From: Bradyrhizobium valentinum
GTDB taxonomy: Bacteria > Pseudomonadota > Alphaproteobacteria > Rhizobiales > Xanthobacteraceae
Assembly: GCF_001440405.1 (NCBI RefSeq)
Contig: NZ_LLXX01000096.1
Location: 1-41,973 of the forward strand
DNA length: 41,973 bases
Reading direction: 5' to 3'
The notes beneath the pieces are model-generated. The model was not told the origin of the DNA. It was given only the letters and a program-made list of their open reading frames with translations, and did not search any database. Made by a program: the position numbers and the translations under genes. Position 1 is the first letter of the stretch; each line of letters begins with the position of its first letter. This document shows positions 1 to 8,688 of this stretch, in pieces.

Positions 1-613
1 GCTTGGAGGCGCCGACAGACCCAGGGGCCAGCGCCACGGCGGGACCAGTGCCAAGGCCGTTGGCCTGCCGCCAGCGCGCGATTTCCTCCGGCGGCACGAC
101 GAGCTGCGGCACCGGCCATTCCGCCGGCAGTGGCGCGCCGGAGGGCAGCGCCAGCGCGGCATTCTTGTCGATGAAGCGAGGCAGGGCCTTCTCGCCCCAG
201 CGCATCCGGTTGATCAGCCCGAGCCGAGCCTCGCCGAAAAAGCCGACGCGCTCCGGGATCCCGGCCAGCGCAGGGGCAATCGCGGCCTTCCAGGTGCGCG
301 GCAGGACGAGGGCGGTTCGATAACCCCGGGAGCGCAGCTCGGATGCGAGACCCCACTGTTTCGCCAGCGCAAGCCGGCTGCGGGGCAGGTCCCAGACGAT
401 CCCGGCCCGGACACCGGGCATGTAATCGACCAGGGGCGCGCACAGAGGGGTCACCAGCAAATCGACCGGCCGGTTCGGCCAGCGCTGCCTAAGGACACGC
501 ACGACCGTGTGGCCGCGGACGAAATCGCCAATCCACATATAGGGCACGATCAGGATCGGCCGCGTGTCGGCGGCATCTTCCATCTCGATCCCATTAAGTG
601 AATTAATATTCAT
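1..613 (-). CDS. waaF: ADP-heptose:LPS heptosyltransferase (WaaF-like, GT9), 3' end outside the window
   Basis: This partial gene encodes a GT9 glycosyltransferase that adds L-glycero-D-manno-heptose to the LPS inner core at the cytoplasmic face of the inner membrane. About 204 residues are visible. The N-terminal segment ILIVPYMWIGDFVRGH (about residues 19-34) is the GT9 acceptor-side loop. A later APGSVGASK, near residue 200, is the start of the nucleotide-sugar domain. The C-terminal half lies beyond position 1. The ATG at 613 gives a leader MNINS...GIEMEDAA. A second ATG lies at residue 11, and I cannot tell which is used. The leader is echoed upstream of gmhB (1359-1435). The gene diverges from a broken hldD copy. 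Whether it is heptosyltransferase I or II cannot be settled, but the loop resembles WaaF. Confidence 0.87.
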   Translation of the reverse strand, partial: MNINSLNGIEMEDAADTRPILIVPYMWIGDFVRGHTVVRVLRQRWPNRPVDLLVTPLCAPLVDYMPGVRAGIVWDLPRSRLALAKQWGLASELRSRGYRTALVLPRTWKAAIAPALAGIPERVGFFGEARLGLINRMRWGEKALPRFIDKNAALALPSGAPLPAEWPVPQLVVPPEEIARWRQANGLGTGPAVALAPGSVGASK

Positions 614-809
614 ATCTTTTGTTCGGGGGCGTTTCCGCTCCGGAGGTAACCGCTCCGCATCAGCAGGTAAAGCCGTTACCGAACAATCATGGCACGGGAT
701 GACAAGTTGCAGGTGACGGGGGCGCCGGTTTTATCGGGCCGAACGTCGTGGCTGCGTTGAATGACGCCGGCCTGGACGCGGCCGTGTGCGACGTGCTTGG
801 CCATGACGG
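569..809. repeat. Direct repeat, copy 1: duplicated waaF/hldD divergent start region
   Basis: This segment matches 1394-1705 in the same orientation. It carries the first codons of waaF on the minus strand, the intergenic spacer, and the first ~40 codons of hldD on the plus strand. The spacer block GGTAACCGCTCCGC is identical in both copies, and the next block CAGGTAAAGCCGT is shared as well. Copy 1 lacks about 60 bases that copy 2 has just after that block. Homology stops abruptly near 809, immediately before the 3' end of gmhB. The duplication is seen directly by comparing the two stretches by eye; exact percent identity was not computed. Confidence 0.88.
689..809 (+). pseudogene. Truncated, frameshifted 5' fragment of hldD
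   Basis: The sequence aligns with the first ~40 codons of the intact hldD at 1584. It begins at an ATG where the intact gene has GTG, and it carries AAG where the intact gene has its internal ATG start. One base is lost inside the glycine-rich NAD-binding loop (GTGACGGGGGC against GTGACCGGGGGC in the intact copy). Translation therefore leaves frame and stops after 23 codons. The fragment ends near 809, where gmhB sequence begins. It cannot encode an epimerase and is a relic of the duplication. Confidence 0.85.
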
Positions 810-831
810 ATTTGGACGCGATCGCGGCAGC

Positions 832-1362
832 CTACAAAACCTCGGTCTGAGCTATCACCTCAGCAATGAATGCATCGAGATCGCCACCTGTGAACAGGAA
901 GCCCGGCAGGCCCGCGGCCTTCGCCGCCTCGATATCAGTCGGGCGGTCACCAACGACGAAGCTGCCGGCGCGTCGTACTGACCAGTGCTGAATCAGGTCG
1001 TGGATCATGCCAGGGTTCGGTTTGCGCCAATGATGATCTTCGAGATAGCCAGCGACCGAGCCCGCCGGATGATGCGGACAGTACCTGATGTCGTCGATCA
1101 CGGCGCCCTGGGCTGCAAGTTCGGCGCACATCCAATTATGCAGCGCATTGACTTGATCCTCGGTGAAGTACCCGCGCGCCACGCCGGACTGGTTGGTGAA
1201 AAGGAAGACGAAATAGCCGGCCTCATTGAGGCGCCGGATTGCTCGTGCTGCATTCGGCATCCAGCGAATCCGCTCGCGTGTGCCGATATAGCCGTCGTCA
1301 CAGTTGACGACGCCGTCGCGGTCGAGAAAAGCCGCAGGTCTTTGGCTCAACTGCTCGCTCAT
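832..1362 (-). CDS. gmhB: D,D-heptose 1,7-bisphosphate phosphatase (GmhB-like HAD-IIIA hydrolase)
   Basis: The product (176 aa) should remove the 7-phosphate from D-glycero-D-manno-heptose 1,7-bisphosphate between the two HldE reactions. HAD motifs are clear: FLDRDGVVN near the N-terminus (nucleophile and acid/base Asp), TNQSG (motif II), RKPNPGM (motif III Lys) and [11 protein letters not shown] (motif IV). CPHHP is present, but the second zinc-binding Cys pair that classic GmhB has just before RKP is replaced by DHHW, so the usual four-cysteine zinc site is incomplete. I prefer the ATG at 1362 because it overlaps the stop of an upstream 25-codon ORF as ATGA. An in-frame ATG at 1377 is the alternative. 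A histidinol-phosphatase-like role is less likely given hldD and hldE next door. Confidence 0.87.
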   Translation of the reverse strand: MSEQLSQRPAAFLDRDGVVNCDDGYIGTRERIRWMPNAARAIRRLNEAGYFVFLFTNQSGVARGYFTEDQVNALHNWMCAELAAQGAVIDDIRYCPHHPAGSVAGYLEDHHWRKPNPGMIHDLIQHWSVRRAGSFVVGDRPTDIEAAKAAGLPGFLFTGGDLDAFIAEVIAQTEVL

Positions 1363-1435
1363 CGGTGGGGCGCCCATTGGAGTACGCCCTTAGCGGCGTC
1401 CTCCATTTCGATCCCATAAGATGAATTTGAATTCA
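1359..1435 (-). CDS. 25-codon leader ORF derived from the waaF start, overlapping gmhB
   Basis: The peptide [15 protein letters not shown] followed by ten unrelated residues copies the N-terminus of WaaF ([15 protein letters not shown]). The two DNA copies differ at several third positions that leave the residues unchanged in the GIEMEDAA part. Its TGA stop (1361-1359) overlaps the gmhB ATG (1362-1360) as ATGA, an arrangement typical of translational coupling, and gmhB has no clear Shine-Dalgarno of its own there. The leader probably has no function as a protein but may carry the ribosome entry site for gmhB. It could also be a simple relic of the duplication. Confidence 0.5.
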
Positions 1436-1705
1436 TATCTTTATTTTTGTCGTGGCTAATCAACTGCGGTCCTGTCGGTAACCGCTCCGCGTCGGCAGGT
1501 AAAGCCGTCGATCGGCCTTCGCTTCGCCCAAGAAGCAAAGTTGCCTGCGGCGCGGGAGTGGGGCAAAGCTTTGCCGAATAATCGTGGCAGGGGATGACAT
1601 GTTGCTGGTGACCGGGGGCGCCGGTTTTATCGGATCGAACGTGGTGGCTGCGTTGAATGACGCCGGCCGGGACGTGGCCGTGTGCGACGTGCTTGGCCAT
1701 GACGG
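1394..1705. repeat. Direct repeat, copy 2: waaF/hldD divergent start region
   Basis: This is the second copy of the segment at 569-809. It joins a waaF-like start on the minus strand (now fused to gmhB) with the intact hldD start on the plus strand. Compared with copy 1 it carries about 60 extra bases between 1508 and 1573. A 7-bp perfect inverted repeat, ATGAATT-TG-AATTCAT, lies at 1421-1436 over the leader start codon; copy 1 keeps a weaker version (TGAAT-TAAT-ATTCA, 599-612). The segment must contain promoters for both directions, but I could not assign -35/-10 boxes with confidence. Confidence 0.85.
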
Positions 1706-2576
1706 CAAATGGCGCAATCTGGCCAAGCGTCGGCTCGCCGATTTCGTGCCGCCTTCGGAACTGATGGACTGGCTGAAGGGCCGCCGGCTGGAGGCCGTCA
1801 TTCATCTCGGCGCCATCTCCGAGACCACGGCGACCGACGGCGATCTGGTGATCGAGACCAATTTCCGCCTGTCGATGCGGCTCCTCGACTGGTGCACGGC
1901 GAACGCCACGCCGCTGATCTACGCTTCCTCGGCGGCGACCTATGGCGACGGCGAGCAGGGTTTTCGCGATGACCAATCGATAGATGCACTGAAGAAGCTG
2001 CGGCCGATGAATCTCTATGGCTGGAGCAAGCATCTGTTCGACATGGCGGTTGCCGAGCGCGCCGCGCGCGGCGAACGGCTGCCGCCGCAATGGGCCGGGT
2101 TGAAGTTCTTCAACGTGTTCGGCCCCAACGAATATCACAAGGGCACGATGATGAGCGTGCTGGCGCGCCGCTTCGACGACGTCAAGGCCGGCCGTCCCGT
2201 GCAATTGTTCAAGTCGCACCGCGAAGGCATCGCCGACGGCGACCAGCGCCGCGACTTCATCTATGTCGACGATGTCGTGCGCGTGACGATGTGGCTGCTC
2301 TCGACGCCATCGGTCAGCGGCATCTTCAACGTCGGCACCGGCACCGCGCGCAGCTTTCGCGATCTGATCCTGTCAGCCTATGCCGCGCTCGGCGCGAAGC
2401 CGAACATCCAGTATGTCGAGATGCCCGAGCAAATCCGCGGCGGTTATCAATACTTCACGCAGAGTGAAGTCGATCGGCTGCTGGGCGCGGGTTACAATGG
2501 CGGCTTCACCGCGCTGGAAGACGCGGTAGAGACTTACGTGAAGGCTTTTCTCAATCGCACCGATCGCTTTCGCTGA
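1584..2576 (+). CDS. hldD: ADP-L-glycero-D-manno-heptose 6-epimerase
   Basis: The enzyme converts ADP-D-glycero-D-manno-heptose to the L-glycero form used by heptosyltransferases. It is a short-chain dehydrogenase/reductase-type epimerase of 330 aa, the usual length. The NAD(P)-binding GGAGFIGSN is at residues 11-19, and the Ser/Tyr/Lys catalytic set is seen as YASSAATYG (about 113-121) and YGWSK (Tyr145, Lys149). The FFNVFGPNEYHKG and RDFIYVDD motifs are typical of HldD. The start shown is GTG at 1584. ATG at 1599 (MLLVTGG), with GGGG seven bases upstream, is an equally good start. It is followed after 18 bases by hldE, with which it probably forms an operon. Its 5' region is duplicated at 689-809. 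Confidence 0.95.
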   Translation: MAGDDMLLVTGGAGFIGSNVVAALNDAGRDVAVCDVLGHDGKWRNLAKRRLADFVPPSELMDWLKGRRLEAVIHLGAISETTATDGDLVIETNFRLSMRLLDWCTANATPLIYASSAATYGDGEQGFRDDQSIDALKKLRPMNLYGWSKHLFDMAVAERAARGERLPPQWAGLKFFNVFGPNEYHKGTMMSVLARRFDDVKAGRPVQLFKSHREGIADGDQRRDFIYVDDVVRVTMWLLSTPSVSGIFNVGTGTARSFRDLILSAYAALGAKPNIQYVEMPEQIRGGYQYFTQSEVDRLLGAGYNGGFTALEDAVETYVKAFLNRTDRFR

Positions 2577-2594
2577 TGGGCACCAGGTAAACAG

Positions 2595-4067
2595 ATGTTC
2601 GATTTTGAAGCCCTGAGCCAGGCGATCCCACGTCAGACCGTGCTCTGCGTCGGCGATCTCATGCTCGACGAATTCGTCTATGGCGAGGTGTCGCGCATTT
2701 CGCCGGAAGCGCCGGCCCCCGTTATCGCGGTCCAGCGCAGCGAGACCAATGTCGGCGGCGCCGGCAACGTCGCGCGCAACATCGCCTCGCTCGGCGCACG
2801 CTGCATCTTTGCAGGGCTCGTCGGCGAGGACGCGGCGGGCGCGAAGCTGAAGGCCGATCTGGCACGGGAGAGCCTGATCGAGGCTGTGCTGGTTGCGGAT
2901 TCCTCCCGTCCGACGACGCGCAAGGTGCGCTTCGTCTCCGAGCATTTTTCCACCCACATGCTGCGCGCGGATTGGGAGCTGGCCGTGCCGGCCTCGGCCG
3001 ATGTCGAGCAAAAGCTGATCGACGCGATCCTGCCGCAGGTAGCACGCGCCGACATCGTGCTGTTGTCCGACTACGCCAAGGGCGTGCTGACGGCGCGCGT
3101 CATCCGCAACATCATCGACGCCGCGCGGAAATTCGGCAAGCGCGTGATCGTCGATCCCAAGAGCGCCAATTTCGCGATCTATCGCGGCGCCACCCTGCTG
3201 ACGCCGAACCGCAGGGAGTTCGCGGAAGCCACCCGCAGCCGCGCCGACACCGACCAGGACATTGCCGGCGCGGCGCAGGACGCGATGGTTCTCGCCGATT
3301 GCGAGGCGATGCTGGTGACGCAAAGCGAACACGGCATGACGCTGGTGGTTCGCGGCGGTGAGGCGATCCATGTGCCGGCATTGCCGGTCAAGGTGCGCGA
3401 CGTCTCGGGCGCGGGCGACACGGTCGCCGCCGTCCTGGCGCTGACGCTTGCGGCCAGCGCGGACTGGGAGACGGCGCTGCGGATGGCGAATGCGGCGGCT
3501 GCCGTCGCGGTCGGCAAGAAGGGCACCGCCACGGTTACGCCGGCGGAGCTGCGGCGAAAAATCCTGCCGCATGCATCGCTGGCGGCCGAAGAAAAGATCG
3601 TGCCGGCACGCGGCGATCTCGAGGCGCATCTTGCGGACTGGCGCAGGCAGGGGCTGCGCATAGGCTTCACCAATGGCTGCTTCGACATTCTGCATCCCGG
3701 TCACGTCAAGGTGCTGACAGTCGCGCGCGGCGCCTGCGACCGCCTGATCGTCGGTCTCAACAGCGATGCCTCGGTGAAGCGGCTGAAGGGCGAGGGACGC
3801 CCCGTTCAGGACGAGCGGGCGCGCGGCGAAGTGCTGGCGGCGCTGGAGGCGGTCGATCTCGTCGCGATCTTCGAGGAAGACACGCCGATTAACCTGATCG
3901 CGAAGGTGAGGCCGAGCGTGCTGGTCAAGGGTGGCGACTACACCCGCGAGCAGGTCGTCGGTCACGAGATCGTCGAGGCTGCAGGCGGCGAGGTCGTGCT
4001 GGTCGACATTCTGCCGGGCCACAGCACGACGTCGCTGGTCGGGCGCGCGAGAGGAGGCAAGGCGTGA
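2595..4067 (+). CDS. hldE: Bifunctional D-beta-D-heptose 7-phosphate kinase / D-beta-D-heptose 1-phosphate adenylyltransferase
   Basis: HldE phosphorylates heptose 7-phosphate at C1 and, after GmhB acts, couples heptose 1-phosphate to AMP. The 490-aa protein has the usual two domains. The PfkB/ribokinase domain (about 1-325) shows [11 protein letters not shown] near residue 52 and the catalytic SGAGDT near 270. The nucleotidyltransferase domain (about 345-490) begins with [13 protein letters not shown], where the HxGH motif binds ATP, and ends with HSTTSLVGR. The stop overlaps the GTG start of the next gene as GTGA, so translation is likely coupled to the first ligase-type gene. GmhA, the first enzyme of the pathway, is not in the window. 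Confidence 0.95.
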   Translation: MFDFEALSQAIPRQTVLCVGDLMLDEFVYGEVSRISPEAPAPVIAVQRSETNVGGAGNVARNIASLGARCIFAGLVGEDAAGAKLKADLARESLIEAVLVADSSRPTTRKVRFVSEHFSTHMLRADWELAVPASADVEQKLIDAILPQVARADIVLLSDYAKGVLTARVIRNIIDAARKFGKRVIVDPKSANFAIYRGATLLTPNRREFAEATRSRADTDQDIAGAAQDAMVLADCEAMLVTQSEHGMTLVVRGGEAIHVPALPVKVRDVSGAGDTVAAVLALTLAASADWETALRMANAAAAVAVGKKGTATVTPAELRRKILPHASLAAEEKIVPARGDLEAHLADWRRQGLRIGFTNGCFDILHPGHVKVLTVARGACDRLIVGLNSDASVKRLKGEGRPVQDERARGEVLAALEAVDLVAIFEEDTPINLIAKVRPSVLVKGGDYTREQVVGHEIVEAAGGEVVLVDILPGHSTTSLVGRARGGKA

Positions 4068-5350
4068 GCGTAAGTGCGGTGCCCGTACCCGAGGCACGGA
4101 TACGGTGGCATTGGCGTGACCAAGCTATGTGGATGACGATCGCGGATGTTTTCGCGGTTCTGACTGCACTCACGCTACCATGGTCGACGACCCTACCGGG
4201 GATTTTCGTGCCCTGTTGGCTCGGCGCCGCGGCGTGGGGGATTGAATGGCGCGTCTTCGCGCGATTGCTGACGCAACCGATCTGCTATTTGCCGCTCGCT
4301 TTTGCGGGCCTGGCTGCCGTCGGCACGCTCTGGTCGGACGCTGCGTGGGGCGCGCGTCTCTACGCCGTTGGTCCCACGCTCAAGCTTCTGGTGTTGCCCG
4401 GCTTGTTCTATCATTTCGAGCGCTCGTCGCGCGGAATGTGGGTCTTTATCGCGTTCCTGGTTTCGTGCACCTTGCTGATGCTGGTATCCTGGATCGTCCT
4501 GATTGATCCAAGTCTTTCGCTGAAGCCCGTCGCGGAGGCGGAGCGCGGCATCTTCGTCAAGAATTACATCGACCAGAGCCAGGAATTCGCGCTGTGCGCA
4601 GTCGCGCTGGCCTACCCGATCATCCGTCTCCTGCAAGCAAACAGGCTGTGGTTGGCGCTGATGCTGGCCGTGATCTCGTTTGGCTTTATCGTCAACATGT
4701 CTTTTGTGATCGTTTCGCGCACGGCGATGGTCACCATCCCGGTCATGATTGCAGTATTCGCGCTGCTTCACCTGAAATGGCGAACCAGCCTGATGATCCT
4801 CAGCACATTGGTCGCCCTGACGGCACTTGCTTTTGCCGCGTCGCCGCTCCTGCAGCGGAAGGCGGAAACAATCGTCAGCGACTACCAGCGGTACAAACAG
4901 GAAAACCTACCTACATCCGTGGGGCTGAGGCTGGAGTATTGGCGAAAGTCGCTGCAGTTCTTTGCCGCGTCGCCGGTCGTCGGTCACGGGACGGGTTCCA
5001 CGCTCGGGCAATTCCAGAGAGCCGCCAGCGGCGAGGCCGATCGCGCCACGGCCCAAATCATCGGTAACCCCCATAACCAGACGCTTGCCGTTGCGGTTCA
5101 GTGGGGCGCCGCCGGGATCATCGTGCTGTATGCGATGTGGTTTGCGCATCTGCGGCTGTTCCGCGGCGAGGGTCTCGTGGCCTGGATCGGACTGTTGGTC
5201 GTGGTGCAAAACATCTTCACCTCGGTGTTCAATTCGCACATCTTCGATTTCCATGAAGGATGGATGTACGTGCTGGGCGTCGGCGTTGCCGGTGGCATGA
5301 TGCTCGCGGCGAGGCAACGCGGCGCGGGCGCAGAACGGGCCGGGTCGTGA
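4064..5350 (+). CDS. O-antigen ligase/polymerase family membrane protein, tandem copy 1
   Basis: This 428-aa polytopic inner-membrane protein belongs to the WaaL/Wzy_C family, whose members transfer undecaprenyl-linked O-antigen to lipid A-core or polymerise repeat units in the periplasm. Hydrophobic segments run along most of the chain. The long periplasmic loop contains [25 protein letters not shown] and [14 protein letters not shown], the last being the conserved His/Asn-containing region of ligases. The GTG start overlaps the hldE stop (GTGA), and its own TGA overlaps the next start. It is clearly homologous along its whole length to the next gene, with well over half the residues identical by eye. 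Ligase versus polymerase cannot be decided from sequence alone. Confidence 0.88.
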   Translation: MSVSAVPVPEARIRWHWRDQAMWMTIADVFAVLTALTLPWSTTLPGIFVPCWLGAAAWGIEWRVFARLLTQPICYLPLAFAGLAAVGTLWSDAAWGARLYAVGPTLKLLVLPGLFYHFERSSRGMWVFIAFLVSCTLLMLVSWIVLIDPSLSLKPVAEAERGIFVKNYIDQSQEFALCAVALAYPIIRLLQANRLWLALMLAVISFGFIVNMSFVIVSRTAMVTIPVMIAVFALLHLKWRTSLMILSTLVALTALAFAASPLLQRKAETIVSDYQRYKQENLPTSVGLRLEYWRKSLQFFAASPVVGHGTGSTLGQFQRAASGEADRATAQIIGNPHNQTLAVAVQWGAAGIIVLYAMWFAHLRLFRGEGLVAWIGLLVVVQNIFTSVFNSHIFDFHEGWMYVLGVGVAGGMMLAARQRGAGAERAGS

Positions 5351-6663
5351 TGGGGGTGGATCAGCAGCGCAGGGAGGTGAATTCGATCGGCTCGATGTTG
5401 TCGGTCATGGCCTCGGCTCGGCACGATCCGTCCGCGCGCATGCTGAACGTCGATCTCATTGCGGTTCTGGTGGCGGTGTTGCTGCCGTGGTCGACCAGCG
5501 GCGTCGGCATCGGCATGGTGGTCTGGCTCGCCGCTCTGGCCGCGACGCTCGAACTGCGCCCGTTCCTGCGTTCGTTGCAGCGGCCGATCTGCGCGCTGCC
5601 GATCGTGCTCGTTGCGCTCGCCGCGCTGGGAACCCTGTGGTCGGACGCATCCTGGGGCGCACGCCTCTATGCTCTTAGTCCCGCCACGAAGCTGCTCTTT
5701 CTGCCGTTCCTGTTCTATCATTTCGAGCGCTCGACGCGCGGCATGTGGGTGTTCGTCGCTTTCCTGGCGTCCTGCACGCTGCTAACGGTCGCGTCCTGGA
5801 TGGTTGTGATTGATCCCAGCCTCTCACTGAAGGCTCCCGGCGACCCGGCAGGGTACGGCATCTTTGTCAAAAACTACATCGACCAGAGCCAGGAATTCGT
5901 GTTGTGCACGGTCGTGCTCGCTTTCCCCATCATCACATTGCTGCGAGACGGGAAAATACGGCAGGCGTTGTTGTTGACGGCCGTTGCTGCGAACTTCGTC
6001 CTCAACATGGCGTTCGTCGTCGTGTCGCGAACGGCGCTGGTCACGCTGCCGATCATGCTCGCCGTGTTCGCCATGGCGCATTTGAAGTGGCGAACCAACG
6101 TGTTCCTGTCCGTCACCGCCGTTGTGCTCGGCGCACTGGCCTGGACGGTATCGCCTCAACTGCAGGCGACGACCGACAGGTTTGTGCGGGACTACCGGAT
6201 CTACAAGGAATTCAATCAGCCGACATCGATCGGGCTACGGCTCGAGTTCTGGGAGAAGTCGTTGCGGTTCTTTGCCGAGGCGCCCGTCATCGGCCACGGC
6301 ACGGGTTCAACACGTGGGCTGTTCGAGGCGGCTGCGACCGGTCCCGCGGTGCTGGCACAGGGGCACGTGATCGGCAATCCGCATAACCAGACCCTCAACG
6401 TCGCCGTCCAGTGGGGCATGATAGGGATCGTGATCCTGTACGCAATGTGGTTTTCGCATTTTGCGCTGTTTCGCGGCGAAGGTCTGGCGGCCTGGATCGG
6501 CCTGATGGTCGTGCTGCAGAACATGTTCAGTTCGTTGTTCAACTCGCATCTGTTCGATTTTCACGAGGGCTGGATGTATGTGCTGGGCGTCGGGGTAGCC
6601 GGAGGCATGGTGTTGCGCGCGAGATCCGGCGGAGCGGAACCTTCCGGAACAGCCCGGTCATGA
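5350..6663 (+). CDS. O-antigen ligase/polymerase family membrane protein, tandem copy 2
   Basis: This is a paralogue of the preceding gene (437 aa from the ATG at 5350, which overlaps the preceding TGA as TGATG). Shared stretches include GTLWSDASWGARLYAL, the block [37 protein letters not shown] and [18 protein letters not shown]. The N-terminal ~35 residues before the first membrane segment differ from copy 1, and an internal ATG at 5395 is another possible start. Tandem retention suggests different acceptors or donors, for example one ligase for O-antigen and one acting as a polymerase, but that is inference. It ends 84 bases before the CapD-type gene. Confidence 0.88.
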   Translation: MGVDQQRREVNSIGSMLSVMASARHDPSARMLNVDLIAVLVAVLLPWSTSGVGIGMVVWLAALAATLELRPFLRSLQRPICALPIVLVALAALGTLWSDASWGARLYALSPATKLLFLPFLFYHFERSTRGMWVFVAFLASCTLLTVASWMVVIDPSLSLKAPGDPAGYGIFVKNYIDQSQEFVLCTVVLAFPIITLLRDGKIRQALLLTAVAANFVLNMAFVVVSRTALVTLPIMLAVFAMAHLKWRTNVFLSVTAVVLGALAWTVSPQLQATTDRFVRDYRIYKEFNQPTSIGLRLEFWEKSLRFFAEAPVIGHGTGSTRGLFEAAATGPAVLAQGHVIGNPHNQTLNVAVQWGMIGIVILYAMWFSHFALFRGEGLAAWIGLMVVLQNMFSSLFNSHLFDFHEGWMYVLGVGVAGGMVLRARSGGAEPSGTARS

Positions 6664-6747
6664 TCGCTGGCATGCACGCCGGAGATAAGATATCAGCGGA
6701 CTCGGGAGCCCTGCGAATCCCCTCGCTTCCGCACCCGGCTATTGGAA

Positions 6748-8664
6748 ATGACGCCTCTTTCGCAACTAACCCGTCGTAATTTCCTTATCGCAGCGCATGA
6801 CGCGCTGGCGACAGCGGTTGCGCTTCTGGCAAGCTTCTACCTTAGATTTGATGGAGGCGAGGCCTTCTATGCCCGGCTGCCGCTGCTGCTGCGCATTCTG
6901 CCCCTCTTCATCGTCTTCAGCATCGTGATTTGTTACGTCTTCAACCTGACGACGACGAAATGGCGTTTCATTTCGCTCCCCGATGCGCTGAACATCCTGC
7001 GCGTGGCGACCGTTCTGGCGGTAACGCTCATCGTGCTGGACTATGCCTTCATTTTCGCGGCATCAAACGGCAAGGCGCCGGTGCTATTCGGCCGCATTAC
7101 CATCGTTCTCTACTGGTTTCTTCAGGTGTTCGCGCTGAGCGCGCTCCGTTTTGGCTATCGCTATTTTCGCTATACGCGTGTGCGCCGCCATGCCCGGACC
7201 GAAGGGGCCTCGTCGACCCTGTTGATCGGCCGTGCCGCCGACGCCGAGGTGCTGCTGCGCGCCATCGAGAGCGGTGCGGTCAAGCAGCTTTGGCCCGTCG
7301 GCGTGCTGTCGCCATCGGCCGCGGACCGCGGGCAGTCGATTCGCAACGTGCCGGTGCTTGGCGGGATCGACGACGTCGAGGACGTGATCCGCGACTATGC
7401 CGGGCGGGGAAAGCCGATCTCGCGGGTGGTCATGACCCAGTCGGCGTTCGAACCTGAGGCGCATCCCGAGGCGATTCTGATGCGGGCTAAGCGGCTCGGC
7501 CTGTTCGTCAGCCGCCTGCCGTCGCTCGAAGGCGGCGATGTGCCGAGGCTGACCAATGTCGCCGTCGAAGATCTGCTGCTGCGGCCGAGCGAGAAGATCG
7601 ATTACGCGCGGCTTGAAGCGCTGGTGAAGGGCAAAGCGGTGATCGTCACCGGCGGCGGTGGCTCGATCGGTTCGGAGATTTGCGATCGCGTCGCGACCTT
7701 CGGCGCTGCGCGGCTATTGGTGATCGAGCATTCGGAACCGGCGCTTTACGCAGTGACGGAGGCGCTGACGGCGCGCGCGGCCAATGCCGAGATCGAGGGC
7801 CGAATCGCTGATATCCGCGATCGCGACCGGATCATGAACCTGATGAAGGAATTCAAGCCCGACATCGTGTTCCATGCCGCCGCGCTGAAGCACGTGCCGA
7901 TCCTCGAGCGCGACTGGAGCGAGGGCGTCAAGACCAACATCTTCGGGTCGGTCAACGTTGCCGACGCCGCTCTGGCGGCGGGCGCCACGGCAATGGTGAT
8001 GATCTCGACCGACAAGGCGATCGAGCCGGTCTCGATGCTGGGCCTGACCAAGCGCTTTGCCGAAATGTATTGCCAGGCGCTCGACCATGACCTGATGACG
8101 CAATCGGGCGGCAAGCCGCACATGCGGTTAATCTCGGTGCGGTTCGGCAACGTGCTGGCCTCGAACGGATCGGTGGTGCCGAAATTCAAGGCGCAGATCG
8201 AGGCCGGCGGCCCGGTCACAGTGACGCACCCGGATATGGTCCGCTACTTCATGACCATCCGCGAAGCCTGCGATCTCGTGCTGACTGCTGCTACCCACGC
8301 GCTGACGCCGGCGCGGCCCGATGTCTCCGTCTACGTCCTCAACATGGGACAGCCGGTCAAGATCGTGGAAATGGCCGAGCGGATGATCCGTCTGTCCGGC
8401 CTCGAACCCGGCATCGATATCGAGGTGGTGTTCACCGGCATGCGGCCGGGCGAGCGGCTCAACGAGATCCTGTTCGCCAGCCAGGAGCCGACGGTGGAGA
8501 TCGGAGTAGCTGGCATCATGGCGGCCAAGCCGAACGAGCCGCCGATGCAAACGCTACAAAAGTGGCTCGCGGCGCTGGACGAGGCGATTGCGCGGGATGA
8601 CCGTCCCACCATCAGGGCGGTGCTCAAGGATGCCGTGCCCGAGTTCGGATCGCACGCCGCTTGA
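6748..8664 (+). CDS. CapD/WbpM-type UDP-N-acetylhexosamine 4,6-dehydratase, membrane-bound
   Basis: The protein (638 aa) has four N-terminal membrane helices (about residues 10-140), a CoA-binding-like/Rossmann middle region and a C-terminal dehydratase domain. The latter shows VTGGGGSIGSEI (about residue 298) and a SMLGLTKR motif, the Met-Lys form of the active site seen in WbpM-type enzymes, together with RFGNVLASNGSVVPKF and TGMRPGERLNE. Such enzymes make the 4-keto-6-deoxy intermediate for UDP-QuiNAc or UDP-FucNAc. A sugar-1-phosphate transferase at 9891 could use that product. The ATG at 6748 gives MTPLSQLTRRNF; a TTG at 6742 is also in frame, and no strong ribosome site decides between them. 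Confidence 0.9.
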   Translation: MTPLSQLTRRNFLIAAHDALATAVALLASFYLRFDGGEAFYARLPLLLRILPLFIVFSIVICYVFNLTTTKWRFISLPDALNILRVATVLAVTLIVLDYAFIFAASNGKAPVLFGRITIVLYWFLQVFALSALRFGYRYFRYTRVRRHARTEGASSTLLIGRAADAEVLLRAIESGAVKQLWPVGVLSPSAADRGQSIRNVPVLGGIDDVEDVIRDYAGRGKPISRVVMTQSAFEPEAHPEAILMRAKRLGLFVSRLPSLEGGDVPRLTNVAVEDLLLRPSEKIDYARLEALVKGKAVIVTGGGGSIGSEICDRVATFGAARLLVIEHSEPALYAVTEALTARAANAEIEGRIADIRDRDRIMNLMKEFKPDIVFHAAALKHVPILERDWSEGVKTNIFGSVNVADAALAAGATAMVMISTDKAIEPVSMLGLTKRFAEMYCQALDHDLMTQSGGKPHMRLISVRFGNVLASNGSVVPKFKAQIEAGGPVTVTHPDMVRYFMTIREACDLVLTAATHALTPARPDVSVYVLNMGQPVKIVEMAERMIRLSGLEPGIDIEVVFTGMRPGERLNEILFASQEPTVEIGVAGIMAAKPNEPPMQTLQKWLAALDEAIARDDRPTIRAVLKDAVPEFGSHAA

Positions 8665-8688
8665 TCTATTTCGCCGCTTCGAAAGCCA

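Noticed and set aside
748..981. 77-codon plus-strand frame over the hldD fragment and the gmhB 3' end
   Set aside because: It joins hldD-derived residues in the post-deletion frame to antisense of gmhB, with no start signal of its own.
1359..2219. 286-codon minus-strand frame
   Set aside because: Most of it is antisense to hldD; only its last 25 codons, from 1435, have a plausible start and waaF similarity.
2373..4097. 574-codon minus-strand frame across hldD and hldE
   Set aside because: It is the antisense of hldE and the hldD end, rich in Arg/His as expected from high GC codon bias, and matches no family.
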